NCBI GenBank assembly: GCA_028286395.1
Contig: JAQBRS010000003.1
Coordinates: forward strand, 1 to 64,000
Length of the DNA stretch: 64,000 nt
Source of the DNA: Candidatus Saccharimonadota bacterium
GTDB taxonomy: Bacteria > Patescibacteriota > Saccharimonadia > Saccharimonadales > Saccharimonadaceae
Direction: 5' to 3'
The stretch's first letter is position 1. The number at the start of each line of letters is the position of its first letter. The position numbers and the translations under genes were made by a program. Below the pieces are notes generated by a model, which did no database searches, was not told where the DNA came from, and worked only from the letters and a program-made list of their open reading frames with translations. Below are positions 1 to 9,639 of this stretch, in pieces.

Positions 1-143
1 GGGTCGTGGTTCTTTTGTGAGTTTGAACGACTGAAGAGCAGGGGCCTTCTTACTAGCGGTCTTCTTTTTGCTCACTGAGCGTTTCGCTGCCGATTTTACC
101 GGAACCTTTTTAGTCGATGTGGACGTACGAGCTTTTGTGGCCA
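1..143 (-). CDS. Partial CDS, Lys/Ala/Ser-rich basic N-terminus (MATKARTSTSTKKVPVKSAAKRSVSKKKTASKKAPALQ...), runs off left edge
   Basis: Open reverse frame starting ATG at 143, preceded by GGAG-like SD (rc of ctcctt). Confidence 0.55.
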
Positions 144-405
144 TATTTCTCCTTAATGAGCTGAAAAGATTAACTATTCTGTCAGTATGACGAAAGTGAA
201 GCTGAAACACAAGCATTATCTCTCCATATTTGATCTCATTCTTCACTTGGTTTACCGTCTATTAATTGACGCGTAACAGATAGTATGCTAAAGTTAGTCG
301 GTAACATTACGAATATAGTAACGATTCTTGGTGAATTGGTAAGTCCATGACTCAACACGAGTCTGAGGATACTGCCTCCCACCAAGAATTTTAAGTGGGA
401 GCAAA

Positions 406-1026
406 GTGGCAATGAAATCACTTCTCGGTACCAAAATTGGTATGACCCAAATCATCAGCGAGGATGGGAGAGCTGTTCCAGTAACACTCATCCAAGCTGG
501 CCCTATGACTGTGACTCAGGTTAAGTCTGTCGAAAAAGACGGCTACAACGCAGTTCAATTGGGGTTTGATTTAGGTAAGAACCTGAGCAAGGCCGTTGCT
601 GGACACGTAAAGTCCAGCTCTGTCACCCCGAAGTATATTCGGGAATTCCGCGTGGATACTCTTCCAGAAGAGTTGACTGTGGGAAGTACAATTGATGTCA
701 ACGCATTTGCAATTGGCGATATCGTCGATGCAACTGGTACAAGCAAGGGAAAAGGTTTTGCAGGTACTGTAAAACGACACAACTTTGCAACCAGCAAGAG
801 TACGCACGGTGGAAACGGAAACGTTCGTAAAGTGGGATCAATCGGTTCGATGTACCCACAAAAAGTCTTTAAAGGTAAGCGTATGGCTGGTCGTATGGGC
901 CACGACCAAGTTACCGTTAAGAACCTCATCGTCAGCTACATTGACATTGAGCACAATCTTATCGGTCTACGCGGCGCCGTTCCAGGTCCTAAAAAGGGTC
1001 TGATCGTTATCGGAGGGAAAGCATAA
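406..1026 (+). CDS. rplC: 50S ribosomal protein L3
   Basis: MKSLLGTKIGMTQI...GHMG-like core (MAGRMGHDQVTVKNL); position in operon. Confidence 0.97.
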   Translation: MAMKSLLGTKIGMTQIISEDGRAVPVTLIQAGPMTVTQVKSVEKDGYNAVQLGFDLGKNLSKAVAGHVKSSSVTPKYIREFRVDTLPEELTVGSTIDVNAFAIGDIVDATGTSKGKGFAGTVKRHNFATSKSTHGGNGNVRKVGSIGSMYPQKVFKGKRMAGRMGHDQVTVKNLIVSYIDIEHNLIGLRGAVPGPKKGLIVIGGKA

Positions 1027-1649
1027 TGGCTGACGTTAAAACACCAGCAACAACAAAAGCAACCGTACTTCCAAAAGAAGTATTCAACGTGGAAGTTAAA
1101 AACCACGAGCTCTTGAAGCTTGCCTACGATGCATACCTTGCAAATAGCCGTAAGGCATCTGCGACAACCTTAACCCGTGGCCTCGTTCGCGGTGGTGGTA
1201 AGAAACCTTGGGCCCAAAAGGGAACTGGTCGTGCACGATTTGGTTCATCACGTAACCCAATCTGGCGCGGTGGTGGTATCGTTTTCGGTCCTCTTGGTAT
1301 CGAAAACTACAAACTAAAGATCTCTACCCAGTCAAAGCGACAGGCGATTCGCCAAGCGCTGACGCTTGCAAGCCAAGAAGGTAAAGTTTCTATCCTTGAT
1401 TTCAAGACAACTGGTAAAACAGCTGAAACAATCAAGTTCCTCGAAGCAAACAAGTTAACTCGAAACGTTCTTATGGTCGTCGAAGAGAAAACTCCTGAAT
1501 TGCTTCGTGCAACGAACAACGTCCAGAACGTATTACTCGTCAGTACTAAGTACTTGAGCGTTTACTACCTACTGAACGCTGATGCGATTGTGATTTCTAA
1601 GGATTCACTGCCCACTCTTAAGAGCTGGCTAGTAAAGGAAGAGGCATAA
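1026..1649 (+). CDS. rplD: 50S ribosomal protein L4
   Basis: TRGLVRGGGKKPWAQKGTGRARFGSSRNPIWRGGG motif; synteny. Confidence 0.96.
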   Translation: MADVKTPATTKATVLPKEVFNVEVKNHELLKLAYDAYLANSRKASATTLTRGLVRGGGKKPWAQKGTGRARFGSSRNPIWRGGGIVFGPLGIENYKLKISTQSKRQAIRQALTLASQEGKVSILDFKTTGKTAETIKFLEANKLTRNVLMVVEEKTPELLRATNNVQNVLLVSTKYLSVYYLLNADAIVISKDSLPTLKSWLVKEEA

Positions 1650-1651
1650 TT

Positions 1652-1981
1652 ATGACTACCATGACTGCGCCAATCCTTGTTACACCAGTAACAACTGAAA
1701 AGGCTTACGGACAGAGCCAGAAGAATATTTATGTCTTCAACGTTCCTATGACTGCTAACAAGCAACAAGTCAAGGGAACGGTCCAAAAAGAATATGGTGT
1801 CACGATCGTTGCGATCAAAACCCTTGTTCAAAGTGGTAAAGCAATTCGTTTCTCACGCGGTAAGAACAAATACCCTGGAACAACGAAGCGCACTGACAGC
1901 AAGAAGGCATATGTCACACTTGCTGCTGGTAACACGATTAACGTCTTCGACCAAGAAGTGGTAGAAGAGGAGAAGAAGTAA
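1652..1981 (+). CDS. rplW: 50S ribosomal protein L23
   Basis: PVTTEKAYGQSQ...YVFNVPMTANK; synteny. Confidence 0.93.
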   Translation: MTTMTAPILVTPVTTEKAYGQSQKNIYVFNVPMTANKQQVKGTVQKEYGVTIVAIKTLVQSGKAIRFSRGKNKYPGTTKRTDSKKAYVTLAAGNTINVFDQEVVEEEKK

Positions 1982-2820
1982 TGGCTATTAAACTCTATAA
2001 CCCAACTACTCCTGCCCGCCGTGGTATGACAACTCAGGATATGAGCGAAGTCACGACACGCAAGCCGCTTAAATCTCTCTTGAAGAGCAAAAAGCAAAAT
2101 GCAGGTCGTAACAACTCTGGTCGTATCACTGTTCGTCACCGTGGTGGTGGTGTCAAACGTCACTATCGTTTGATGAACCACAACTTGGCTGCAGGCTCAA
2201 CTGCGACTGTTGAAGAAATTGAATACGATCCAAACCGAAGCGCGCGTATTGCTCGTATCAAGGATCAAAACAATGACTACCACTACGTACTTGCCGACAC
2301 GTCTATGACGAAGGGCAAAGTGATCACGAGTGGTCCAGATGCTGCCGTTGAAGCTTCAAACCGCATGCCACTGTCTAAGATTCCTGTTGGTACTCAGATC
2401 TACGCGATCGAGCTCCACCCAGGAAAGGGTGCACAGATGGTTCGTTCTGCAGGAACAAAAGCGCAACTTATGGCTAAAGAAGGTGACTACGCTCAAGTAC
2501 GTCTTCCTTCTGGTGAAGTCCGTAAGTTCCGACTTGAAGTGACTGCTGCAATCGGTGTTGTTGGAAACGTTCAACACCAAAATATTAAGATTGGTTCTGC
2601 TGGTCGTAACCGACGTAAGGGTATTCGCCCATCTGTCCGTGGTGTTGTTATGAACGCCGCAGATCACCCACATGGTGGTGGTGACGGTGGACGACATGGT
2701 CCTGGTAAAGCGCCTCGTACTCCTTGGGGTCAATTGACGCTTGGGTACCGAACACGTCGTCGTAAAGACGTTGCCGGATTAATTGTAAGGTCGCGCCATG
2801 ACGCGAAGAGGAAGCGATAA
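1981..2820 (+). CDS. rplB: 50S ribosomal protein L2
   Basis: [16 protein letters not shown]...[15 protein letters not shown] signature. Confidence 0.98.
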   Translation: MAIKLYNPTTPARRGMTTQDMSEVTTRKPLKSLLKSKKQNAGRNNSGRITVRHRGGGVKRHYRLMNHNLAAGSTATVEEIEYDPNRSARIARIKDQNNDYHYVLADTSMTKGKVITSGPDAAVEASNRMPLSKIPVGTQIYAIELHPGKGAQMVRSAGTKAQLMAKEGDYAQVRLPSGEVRKFRLEVTAAIGVVGNVQHQNIKIGSAGRNRRKGIRPSVRGVVMNAADHPHGGGDGGRHGPGKAPRTPWGQLTLGYRTRRRKDVAGLIVRSRHDAKRKR

Positions 2821-3083
2821 TGAGTAGATCACTTAAAAAGGGTCCTTTCATTGACTTCAAGCTAGCTAAAAAAGTAGCTGCTCTTAGTCTGGAAGACCGA
2901 ACTATTATTAAGACTTGGGCTCGTTCAAGTACTATTACCCCTGAAATGGTCGGTCGTACGATCGCCGTTCACAATGGTAAGGTACACGTACCTGTCCTTG
3001 TTTCAGAGAACATGGTTGGCCACAAGCTCGGTGAGTTTAGTCCAACTCGTAAGTTCCGTAAACACGGAGGCAAGACGAAGTAA
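2820..3083 (+). CDS. rpsS: 30S ribosomal protein S19
   Basis: [12 protein letters not shown]...[17 protein letters not shown]. Confidence 0.97.
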   Translation: MSRSLKKGPFIDFKLAKKVAALSLEDRTIIKTWARSSTITPEMVGRTIAVHNGKVHVPVLVSENMVGHKLGEFSPTRKFRKHGGKTK

Positions 3084-3085
3084 TC

Positions 3086-3517
3086 ATGGCTAACACGACT
3101 AAAAACCGAGTAGCTGATGCTGACAAAGTACGCGCATACGCTAAAGGCGTTGACCAAGCACCTCGTAAGGTAAGTTTGGTTGCTAGCCTTGTGCGTAACC
3201 GTACTGTCGCTGATGCACTTGTCATCCTAAACCACACGCCAAAGCGTGCGGCTCGACCACTTATTAAGGTGATCGAAAGCGCACAGGCTAATGCAGTAAA
3301 CAACCACGGATATGATGCAAAGACGCTCACTATCACGACACTATCAGTTACTACTGGTACGCGTTTGAAGCGATTCGTTCCTGCGAGCCGTGGACGTGCA
3401 CTACCTTTCCAAAAGAAATCTTCAAACATTTTGATTGAAGTGACTGGCGCTCTGAAACCTAAAAAAGCACCTGTGAAAGCAGTTGCTGACAAAGCCGAGA
3501 AAGAGGAGACCAAATAA
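3086..3517 (+). CDS. rplV: 50S ribosomal protein L22
   Basis: AYAKGVDQAPRKVSLVASLVRNRTVADAL...; synteny. Confidence 0.93.
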   Translation: MANTTKNRVADADKVRAYAKGVDQAPRKVSLVASLVRNRTVADALVILNHTPKRAARPLIKVIESAQANAVNNHGYDAKTLTITTLSVTTGTRLKRFVPASRGRALPFQKKSSNILIEVTGALKPKKAPVKAVADKAEKEETK

Positions 3518-4152
3518 TGGGACAGAAAGTAAATCCAATTAGCTTCCGTCTTCAGCTCACTAAGAACTGGGACTCTCGCTGGTTTGCAAGCAAGAAAGAT
3601 TTCTCACGCCTATTGATTGAGGACATCAAGATCCGCGAACACGTTGAAAAGCGTTTCGAATCTCGTCCAACTATCGCTCGTGTAGAGATCGAACGTTCTG
3701 CTAACCTCGTTACCGTCACCATCCACACTGCAAAAGCTGGTGTTGTGATCGGTCGTGGTGGGGCCGGTGTCACAGAACTAAAGAACGAACTTGAAAAGAT
3801 CGCAAGTCTGCCAGTTCGTATTAACATTGAAGAAGTAAAGCGTCCTGACATGTCAGCGAAGCTCGTTGCTGAAAACATCGCTCACCAACTTATGCGACGT
3901 GCAAACTTCCGTCGTGCAACCAAAATGGCTGCACAAAACACTATGAATGCAGGTGCTAAAGGCATCCGTATCCAAGTTGCTGGTCGTTTGAACAACGCTG
4001 AAATGGCGCGACGAGAGAAAACTATTGAAGGTTCTGTACCACTTCACACACTACGTGCTGATGTTGACTTCCACACCGCTCGAGCGAAAACTCCTGCCGG
4101 TATCATCGGAGTCAAGGTATGGATCTACAAGGGCGAGAGGATTGATAAGTAA
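3517..4152 (+). CDS. rpsC: 30S ribosomal protein S3
   Basis: [13 protein letters not shown]...[13 protein letters not shown] motif. Confidence 0.97.
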   Translation: MGQKVNPISFRLQLTKNWDSRWFASKKDFSRLLIEDIKIREHVEKRFESRPTIARVEIERSANLVTVTIHTAKAGVVIGRGGAGVTELKNELEKIASLPVRINIEEVKRPDMSAKLVAENIAHQLMRRANFRRATKMAAQNTMNAGAKGIRIQVAGRLNNAEMARREKTIEGSVPLHTLRADVDFHTARAKTPAGIIGVKVWIYKGERIDK

Positions 4153-4565
4153 TGTTATTGCCAAAGAAACTGAAGTACCGAAAAGTACGAAAAGGTAAAA
4201 ACGAAGGTATCGCGACTCGCGGTAACTACGTTGCCTTTGGCGACTACGGTCTTCAATCACAAGACAACAATGACGTCACGTCACGTCAAATCGAGGCGTC
4301 AAGGCAAGCGATGACTCGTCACATTAAGCGTGGTGGTAAGATTTGGATTCGAATCTTCCCTCACACACCTCGTACTCGTAAACCACAGGACGTCAAAATG
4401 GGTAGCGGTAAGGGTAACCCTGAATTCTACGTCGCCAAGGTAAAAGCTGGAACTGTATTGTTCGAAATGGCCGGTGTTGAGGAATCAGTAGCTCGTGAGG
4501 CAATGCGCCTTGCAGGTCACAAGCTTCCTGTGAAGACTAAGTTCATCATTAAGGAGCAAGCATAA
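4152..4565 (+). CDS. rplP: 50S ribosomal protein L16
   Basis: [16 protein letters not shown]...; synteny. Confidence 0.97.
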   Translation: MLLPKKLKYRKVRKGKNEGIATRGNYVAFGDYGLQSQDNNDVTSRQIEASRQAMTRHIKRGGKIWIRIFPHTPRTRKPQDVKMGSGKGNPEFYVAKVKAGTVLFEMAGVEESVAREAMRLAGHKLPVKTKFIIKEQA

Positions 4566-4816
4566 TGGCTGCTAAAGAAACCACAACCAAGAAAACTGTT
4601 TCAAAGAAGGCAACAGAAGTGAAAACACTCGCTGAACTTCAAGAAGAACTCGTGAAGCTTCATGCTGACAACCTTGAGTCTCGCAAGAGTCACAAACAAG
4701 GTGAACTCGTGAACCCACACGTTCTAACCGTCCAACGCAAAGCTATCGCTCGTATTCATACGGCAATAGCGGCTGCAATTAAAGCTGAAACATCAACCTT
4801 AAAGGAGGAAAAATAA
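4565..4816 (+). CDS. rpmC: 50S ribosomal protein L29 with extended basic N-terminus
   Basis: LAELQEELVKLHADNLESRKSHKQGELVNPHVLTVQRKAIARIHT; synteny. Confidence 0.9.
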   Translation: MAAKETTTKKTVSKKATEVKTLAELQEELVKLHADNLESRKSHKQGELVNPHVLTVQRKAIARIHTAIAAAIKAETSTLKEEK

Positions 4817-4817
4817 G

Positions 4818-5099
4818 ATGGCTAAGACACTTACAGGCATTGTTACCTCTAATAAGGCTGACAAGACAATCACTATTACGGTCACAAGCCGTGAAACTCA
4901 CCCTATTTACGGAAAGCAGTATTCTGTTTCTCGTAAGTACACCGCTCATGATGAAAAGAATGAAGCAAACGAAGGTGACAAGGTAACGATTTCGGAAGTA
5001 CGTCCGATCTCTAAGACCAAATCTTTCACTTTGGTAACAATCAACGAGAAGGCTCGTGGTTCTATCGAATTGAAGGAAGAGGAAGTAGAGGCTAAATAA
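4818..5099 (+). CDS. rpsQ: 30S ribosomal protein S17
   Basis: [18 protein letters not shown]...HPIYGKQ; synteny. Confidence 0.95.
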   Translation: MAKTLTGIVTSNKADKTITITVTSRETHPIYGKQYSVSRKYTAHDEKNEANEGDKVTISEVRPISKTKSFTLVTINEKARGSIELKEEEVEAK

Positions 5100-5100
5100 C

Positions 5101-5469
5101 ATGATTCAACAAGAAACTCGACTAAAAGTTGCTGACAACAGTGGCGCAAAGGAAATCCTTTGTATCCGTGTTCTCGGTGGTACTCGTCGTCGTTACGCCC
5201 ACGTCGGTGACATCATTGTCGCCAGTGTGAAGGTTGCTAACCCGACTGGTACAGTGAAGAAGAAATCTGTGGTGAAGGCAGTTATTGTTCGTACTCGTAA
5301 CCAAATCCGCCGAAAAGACGGCAGCACAATCGTCTTTGACGACAACGCAGCTGTAATTATTAATGATGACAAGACTCCTAAGGGTACTCGCGTCTTCGGT
5401 CCAGTTCCACGCGAACTTCGTGACCAAGGATACGCAAAGATCATTAGCCTTGCGCCGGAGGTTCTATAA
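5101..5469 (+). CDS. rplN: 50S ribosomal protein L14
   Basis: [27 protein letters not shown]. Confidence 0.98.
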   Translation: MIQQETRLKVADNSGAKEILCIRVLGGTRRRYAHVGDIIVASVKVANPTGTVKKKSVVKAVIVRTRNQIRRKDGSTIVFDDNAAVIINDDKTPKGTRVFGPVPRELRDQGYAKIISLAPEVL

Positions 5470-5470
5470 T

Positions 5471-5785
5471 ATGGCACGTATCATTAAAGGTGACACAGTA
5501 AAACTTATCAGCGGTGCTCAAAAGGGCACGACTGGAAAAGTTGTTGGCGTCACTAAGGAAGGTATCCTCATTGAAGGTATCGGCCAAAAGCACCGCCACA
5601 TCAAACCAAGCCAACTTAACCCACGTACAACGCACAAAGACATTCATGTCGCTGTGCCTGCACACAAGGTTGCACTTGTTATCGATGAAAAAACCGGTAA
5701 AACAAGTCGCGTTGGATACATCAAGAACGCTGACGGTGGCAAGACTCGTCTTGCACGTCAAGCTAATAGTAAGGAGATCAAATAA
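5471..5785 (+). CDS. rplX: 50S ribosomal protein L24 (ATG at 5471 preferred over track start 5363)
   Basis: MARIIKGDTVKLISGAQKGTTGKVVGV KOW motif; follows rplN. Confidence 0.95.
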   Translation: MARIIKGDTVKLISGAQKGTTGKVVGVTKEGILIEGIGQKHRHIKPSQLNPRTTHKDIHVAVPAHKVALVIDEKTGKTSRVGYIKNADGGKTRLARQANSKEIK

Positions 5786-6369
5786 TGGCTACTAAAACAG
5801 CTGTTGTTACCACTCCTCGCCTGAAAGCCTTATATGCGTCAGCATATGCCAAGGAACTACAAGCCGAACTCGGTCTTTCGAACATTAACGAAGTGCCAAA
5901 ACTCGAAAAAATTGTAGTCAGCGTTGGAATCGGTAAGAACAAAGATGACAAGCACCACTACGAAGTTGTTCGTAACACTATCGTTAAAGTAACAGGGCAA
6001 GTTCCTGTTGACCGTATGGCTAAGAAATCTATCGCCGGATTCAAAATTCGTGCTGGTATGAACCGAGTTGGCCTCAGCGTCACACTTCGTGGTTCTCGTA
6101 TGTACGAGTTCCTCGATCGCCTCGTTAACATTTCATTACCACGTGTTCGTGACTTCCACGGCGTTGGCGCTAAAGCCTTCGACAAGGGTGGAAACTACAA
6201 CCTTGGTATTACTGATCAATCAATTTTCGCTGAACTTTCTTTCGAAGAAACACAGCACATTCACGGGCTTCAGGTTACCTTCGTTATGAAGAACGGAAGC
6301 AAAGTGAACAGCCGTGCGTTACTTGAAAAATTCGGTGTTCCATTTGAGAAAGAAGGAGGCACACGCTAA
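5785..6369 (+). CDS. rplE: 50S ribosomal protein L5
   Basis: [12 protein letters not shown]...ITGQ-type core, [14 protein letters not shown]...LPRVRDF. Confidence 0.97.
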   Translation: MATKTAVVTTPRLKALYASAYAKELQAELGLSNINEVPKLEKIVVSVGIGKNKDDKHHYEVVRNTIVKVTGQVPVDRMAKKSIAGFKIRAGMNRVGLSVTLRGSRMYEFLDRLVNISLPRVRDFHGVGAKAFDKGGNYNLGITDQSIFAELSFEETQHIHGLQVTFVMKNGSKVNSRALLEKFGVPFEKEGGTR

Positions 6370-6638
6370 TGGCTAAAACATCAGCAGTCGCTCGCGACGA
6401 AAAACGCAAGAAAATGATTCTGAAGTTTGCCGCTAAGCGTGCCGAACTCAAAGAAATGGGTGACTTGGAAGGCCTACAGAAACTTCCAAAGAACAGTTCA
6501 CCATCACGTTGGAAGAACCGCGACGCCCTTCACGGACGTCCGCGTGGATACATGCGACGCTTCGGCCTTAGCCGTATCAACTTCCGTGAAAAAGCATCAA
6601 AGGGAGAAATTCCTGGTATTACTAAGAGTAGCTGGTAG
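6369..6638 (+). CDS. rpsN: 30S ribosomal protein S14 (zinc-free type)
   Basis: 89 aa, no Cxx[26 protein letters not shown]. Confidence 0.96.
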   Translation: MAKTSAVARDEKRKKMILKFAAKRAELKEMGDLEGLQKLPKNSSPSRWKNRDALHGRPRGYMRRFGLSRINFREKASKGEIPGITKSSW

Positions 6639-6653
6639 GAAAGGAAATAGATT

Positions 6654-7055
6654 ATGTCACTACAAACTACAGACCCAATCGCTGACCTCCTTACCCGCAT
6701 TCGAAATGCAGTAATGGTTGGCAAGAACGAAATCACTGTTCCTTCAAGTAAAATGAAGGTCACAGTTGCCAAAGAACTAAAGAAAGCTGGCTACCTGACT
6801 TCAGTGAAAGTTGAAGCAGCAAAACCACGCGACATCCTGGTTGTTACTATTAACGCTCCAGGTGAAACTTCTACGATCAATGAAATCACTCGTTTGTCTA
6901 AGCCTGGACGTCGTGTCTATGTTGGCGCAAACGAAATCCCAAAGATCAAAAGTGGTCGTGGAATTGTCCTCGTCAGTACAAGTAAAGGTGTTATCACCGG
7001 TCACGAAGCTCACAAGCAACGTCTCGGTGGTGAGCTTCTGCTAAAAGTTTATTAA
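6654..7055 (+). CDS. rpsH: 30S ribosomal protein S8
   Basis: TDPIADLLTRIRNAV...SKPGRRVYV...GIVLVSTSKGVITGHEA. Confidence 0.97.
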   Translation: MSLQTTDPIADLLTRIRNAVMVGKNEITVPSSKMKVTVAKELKKAGYLTSVKVEAAKPRDILVVTINAPGETSTINEITRLSKPGRRVYVGANEIPKIKSGRGIVLVSTSKGVITGHEAHKQRLGGELLLKVY

Positions 7056-7077
7056 TATTCTTAGAAAGGAATAGATT

Positions 7078-7611
7078 ATGAGTCGAATCGGAAAACTACC
7101 AATTCAAATCCCCTCAGGCGTGACAATCACGGTCGACACTGATGCTATTACTGTTGTTGGCCCTAAGGGTCAGCTCGTAGTGCCTCATTTGTCAGATGTA
7201 ACTGTTGCCCTTGAAGACGGTTTCGCTATTGTCACCCGTAAGGATGATGAGCGAATCGCCAAAGCACAGCACGGTTTGCAACGAGCACTCCTCAATAACG
7301 CAGTCGAAGGCGTTACTAAAGCTTATGAAAAGAAGCTTGAAGTAAACGGTGTCGGTTACCGCGTTGAAGGTGGTGGAAAAGAAATTAACATGGCGCTTGG
7401 TTTCTCTCACCCTGTGAAATATTCAGCAAAAGATGGAATCAACCTTGAAGTAAACAAGATGGAGATCACTGTATCCGGTATCGACAAGCAACTTGTCGGC
7501 CAAACTGCAGCTGAGATCCGTAGCCTCAAGAAACCTGAACCTTACAAGGGTAAAGGTATTAAGTATGCTGACGAAGTGATCCTTCGTAAGGCTGGAAAGG
7601 CAGGTAAATAA
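7078..7611 (+). CDS. rplF: 50S ribosomal protein L6
   Basis: MSRIGKLPIQIPSGV...KPEPYKGKGIKY. Confidence 0.97.
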   Translation: MSRIGKLPIQIPSGVTITVDTDAITVVGPKGQLVVPHLSDVTVALEDGFAIVTRKDDERIAKAQHGLQRALLNNAVEGVTKAYEKKLEVNGVGYRVEGGGKEINMALGFSHPVKYSAKDGINLEVNKMEITVSGIDKQLVGQTAAEIRSLKKPEPYKGKGIKYADEVILRKAGKAGK

Positions 7612-7613
7612 TC

Positions 7614-7967
7614 ATGAATACGCTCGCTAAAAAGCTACTCAACCGAAATCTACGTGCTGCTCGAGTACGTGCAAAGATCACTGGAACTGCTGAACGACCT
7701 CGTCTCACAGTTACTATTAGCAACAAGCATGTCAGCGCACAACTTATCGACGACGTCGCTAAGAAAACGATCGTTGCCGCAACAACCGTTGGTACCAAGC
7801 AAACTGGTACACTTGTTGAACAAGCTGCAATCGTCGGTGCTGATATCGCCAAGAAAGCAAAGAAGAGCAAGATCACTGCTGTTGTTTTCGATCGTAATGG
7901 TCGTCAATATGCACAGCGCCTATCAGCATTAGCTGACGCTGCTCGCAAAGAAGGATTGGAGTTCTAA
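7614..7967 (+). CDS. rplR: 50S ribosomal protein L18
   Basis: RVRAKITGTAERPRLTVTISNKHVSAQLIDD. Confidence 0.95.
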   Translation: MNTLAKKLLNRNLRAARVRAKITGTAERPRLTVTISNKHVSAQLIDDVAKKTIVAATTVGTKQTGTLVEQAAIVGADIAKKAKKSKITAVVFDRNGRQYAQRLSALADAARKEGLEF

Positions 7968-7968
7968 T

Positions 7969-8604
7969 ATGGCTGATCAACCAACAACTACTGCTCAGAC
8001 TCAGAATGCGCGCCCACAAGGCGGACAAGGTGCTGGACGTAACAATGGTCCACGTCAACGACGTGACCAAGCTCCGGCAGAACCAAAGCAATTTGAAGAA
8101 CTCGTTATCAACATTGACCGTGTGTCACGTGTTGTAAAGGGTGGACGTCGTTTCCGATTTAAGGCACTTGTTGTCGTCGGTGACCACAAAACGAAAATTG
8201 GTGTCGGTGTGGCAAAGGGTGCGGACGTTCAGGCTGCAATCGCAAAAGCGACTGATGTTGCCAAGAAGAACCTCATCGTTATCCCTGTCGTTAACGAAAC
8301 GATTCCTCACGAAAATGAAGTGAAGTTCTCTGGTGCGCAAGTGCTTCTTAAGCCAGCTGCTCCAGGTACCGGTATTATCGCCGGTGGTGTTGTCCGATCA
8401 ATCATCGGTATGACAGGAATTCGTAACCTTCTTTCAAAGTCACTTAACTCTACGAACAAAGTGAACATCGCGTATGCAACGATTGAAGCGCTTCGTACAC
8501 TTGTTCCACGAGACGAATGGACAACAACGAAGAACCAACACCCTAAAAAGGCAGCTAAGGCTGAAAAAGTTGAAGAAGCGGTTGCTGTAGAGGAGACAAA
8601 ATAA
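7969..8604 (+). CDS. rpsE: 30S ribosomal protein S5
   Basis: VVKGGRRFRFKALVVVGDHKTKIGVGVAKGADV. Confidence 0.97.
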   Translation: MADQPTTTAQTQNARPQGGQGAGRNNGPRQRRDQAPAEPKQFEELVINIDRVSRVVKGGRRFRFKALVVVGDHKTKIGVGVAKGADVQAAIAKATDVAKKNLIVIPVVNETIPHENEVKFSGAQVLLKPAAPGTGIIAGGVVRSIIGMTGIRNLLSKSLNSTNKVNIAYATIEALRTLVPRDEWTTTKNQHPKKAAKAEKVEEAVAVEETK

Positions 8605-9086
8605 TGAAGTATAACGATTTACAAGTCGCAGCCAACAAAGATCGCAAACGTGTTGGCCGTGGTATTGCAGCCGGACAAGGTAAAACTGCCGGACGTGGTA
8701 CTAAAGGTCAAGGCGCACGTACTGGTAAAAAGCTCGGTGCTACTTTCCAGGGTGGTCAACGAACACTTGTTCGCGCAGTGCCTAAGGCTCGCGGATTCAA
8801 GAGTCTTCGTACTCCAGCGCAAGTTGTGTACCTTGACACTTTGAACGCGCTAAAGGGCAAGACGATCGATAACTTCGTTCTTTTCGAAGAAGGATACATC
8901 GAAAACGCTTTCCATGCCGTCAAAGTTATTGTTCGTGGTGAAATTACCGAAAAGGTAACACTCCACGTTGCGGGCATCAGTAAGACTGCAGAAGTTGCCG
9001 TTATCAAAGCTGGTGGCGCATACGTCAAAACTCCCGTTCCGCTTCGTCAGAGTACGAAGGAAGCCGAAGCAGCTGACAAAAAATAA
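8604..9086 (+). CDS. rplO: 50S ribosomal protein L15 (directly after S5; no L30 gene)
   Basis: RVGRGIAAGQGKTAGRGTKGQGARTGKK. Confidence 0.96.
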   Translation: MKYNDLQVAANKDRKRVGRGIAAGQGKTAGRGTKGQGARTGKKLGATFQGGQRTLVRAVPKARGFKSLRTPAQVVYLDTLNALKGKTIDNFVLFEEGYIENAFHAVKVIVRGEITEKVTLHVAGISKTAEVAVIKAGGAYVKTPVPLRQSTKEAEAADKK

Positions 9087-9104
9087 GATAATCTTGTCTT
9101 TACG

Positions 9105-9132
9105 AAAACCTCGGTTAACGCCGAGGTTTTTT
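9105..9132 (+). terminator. Intrinsic terminator after rplO
   Basis: AAAACCTCGG-TTAACG-CCGAGGTTTTTT hairpin plus T-run. Confidence 0.88.
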
Positions 9133-9147
9133 GTTTACCTTTTTTCA

Positions 9148-9176
9148 TTGACTGAGAGAGGTTATTATTGTACTAT
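9148..9176 (+). promoter_or_regulatory. Sigma70-type promoter for the downstream non-coding transcript
   Basis: TTGACT - exactly 17 nt - TACTAT. Confidence 0.6.
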
Positions 9177-9182
9177 TACACA

Positions 9183-9522
9183 CTCCTTATCAGCCAGATA
9201 AGGGTCCGTGCGTGATGTGAAAAGCGGATCGACTCGTTAGTAGCACAGCCCTAGTGAGAGTCGTTAAAATGTCTCTCGGTCGTGATAGGCAACTTCGGTG
9301 AATACGAAACGAGTCAGTTGCGGAAGGTAGGAGGTGCTTCCTCTTAGACCACTCAACAGGTAGGGGACTCTCTTGATACAATATGAGAGAATTCCCAAAA
9401 AAATGTTCCATTCGCTTGGCAAGCGAAACCGAGAAGATCTCGGTAAGTCCGTGATGGGCTAGACGCCCTTTGAGAGATAGGAGCGTCGCGGGGGCGGTGA
9501 GTTACATAACTCCCGCCCCCAC
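9183..9522 (+). ncRNA. Candidate orphan structured ncRNA between rplO and secY
   Basis: Own promoter; no credible ORF; dense perfect stems: CCTTATC/GATAAGG, long-range GACTCGTT/AACGAGTC, GAGAG/CTCTC, TTCGCTTG-G-CAAGCGAA, CCGAGA/TCTCGG, GGGC/GCCC, terminal ~14-bp GGGGGCGG(T)GAGTT/AACTCCCGCCCCC. Confidence 0.65.
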
Positions 9523-9541
9523 TTTCAACTTTGTTACTAAG

Positions 9542-9567
9542 CACTCATTATCTGAGTGTTTTTTCTT
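9542..9567 (+). terminator. Intrinsic terminator upstream of secY
   Basis: CACTCA-TTATC-TGAGTG followed by TTTTTTCTTT. Confidence 0.75.
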
Positions 9568-9639
9568 TATTCGCTATATCAACTGTAGTATAATAAGCCG
9601 TAATTGATCTGAAATACTTAAGGGACTGAAAGACATACA

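Noticed and set aside
9308-9345. GTCAGTTGCGGAAGGTAGGAGGTGCTTCC resembling SRP RNA domain IV (GTCAGGTCCGGAAGGAAGCAGCC)
   Set aside because: Key positions differ, and the flanking pairing of domain IV is not present; not enough to call SRP RNA.
9208-9522. GTGCG near 9208 as a possible group II intron 5' boundary
   Set aside because: No domain V-like 34-nt hairpin, no intron-encoded ORF, and it lies in an intergenic spacer with its own promoter.
9190-9544. Minus-strand ORFs of 73 and 63 aa in the rplO-secY spacer
   Set aside because: Lie across the inverted repeats of the candidate ncRNA and encode nothing recognisable.
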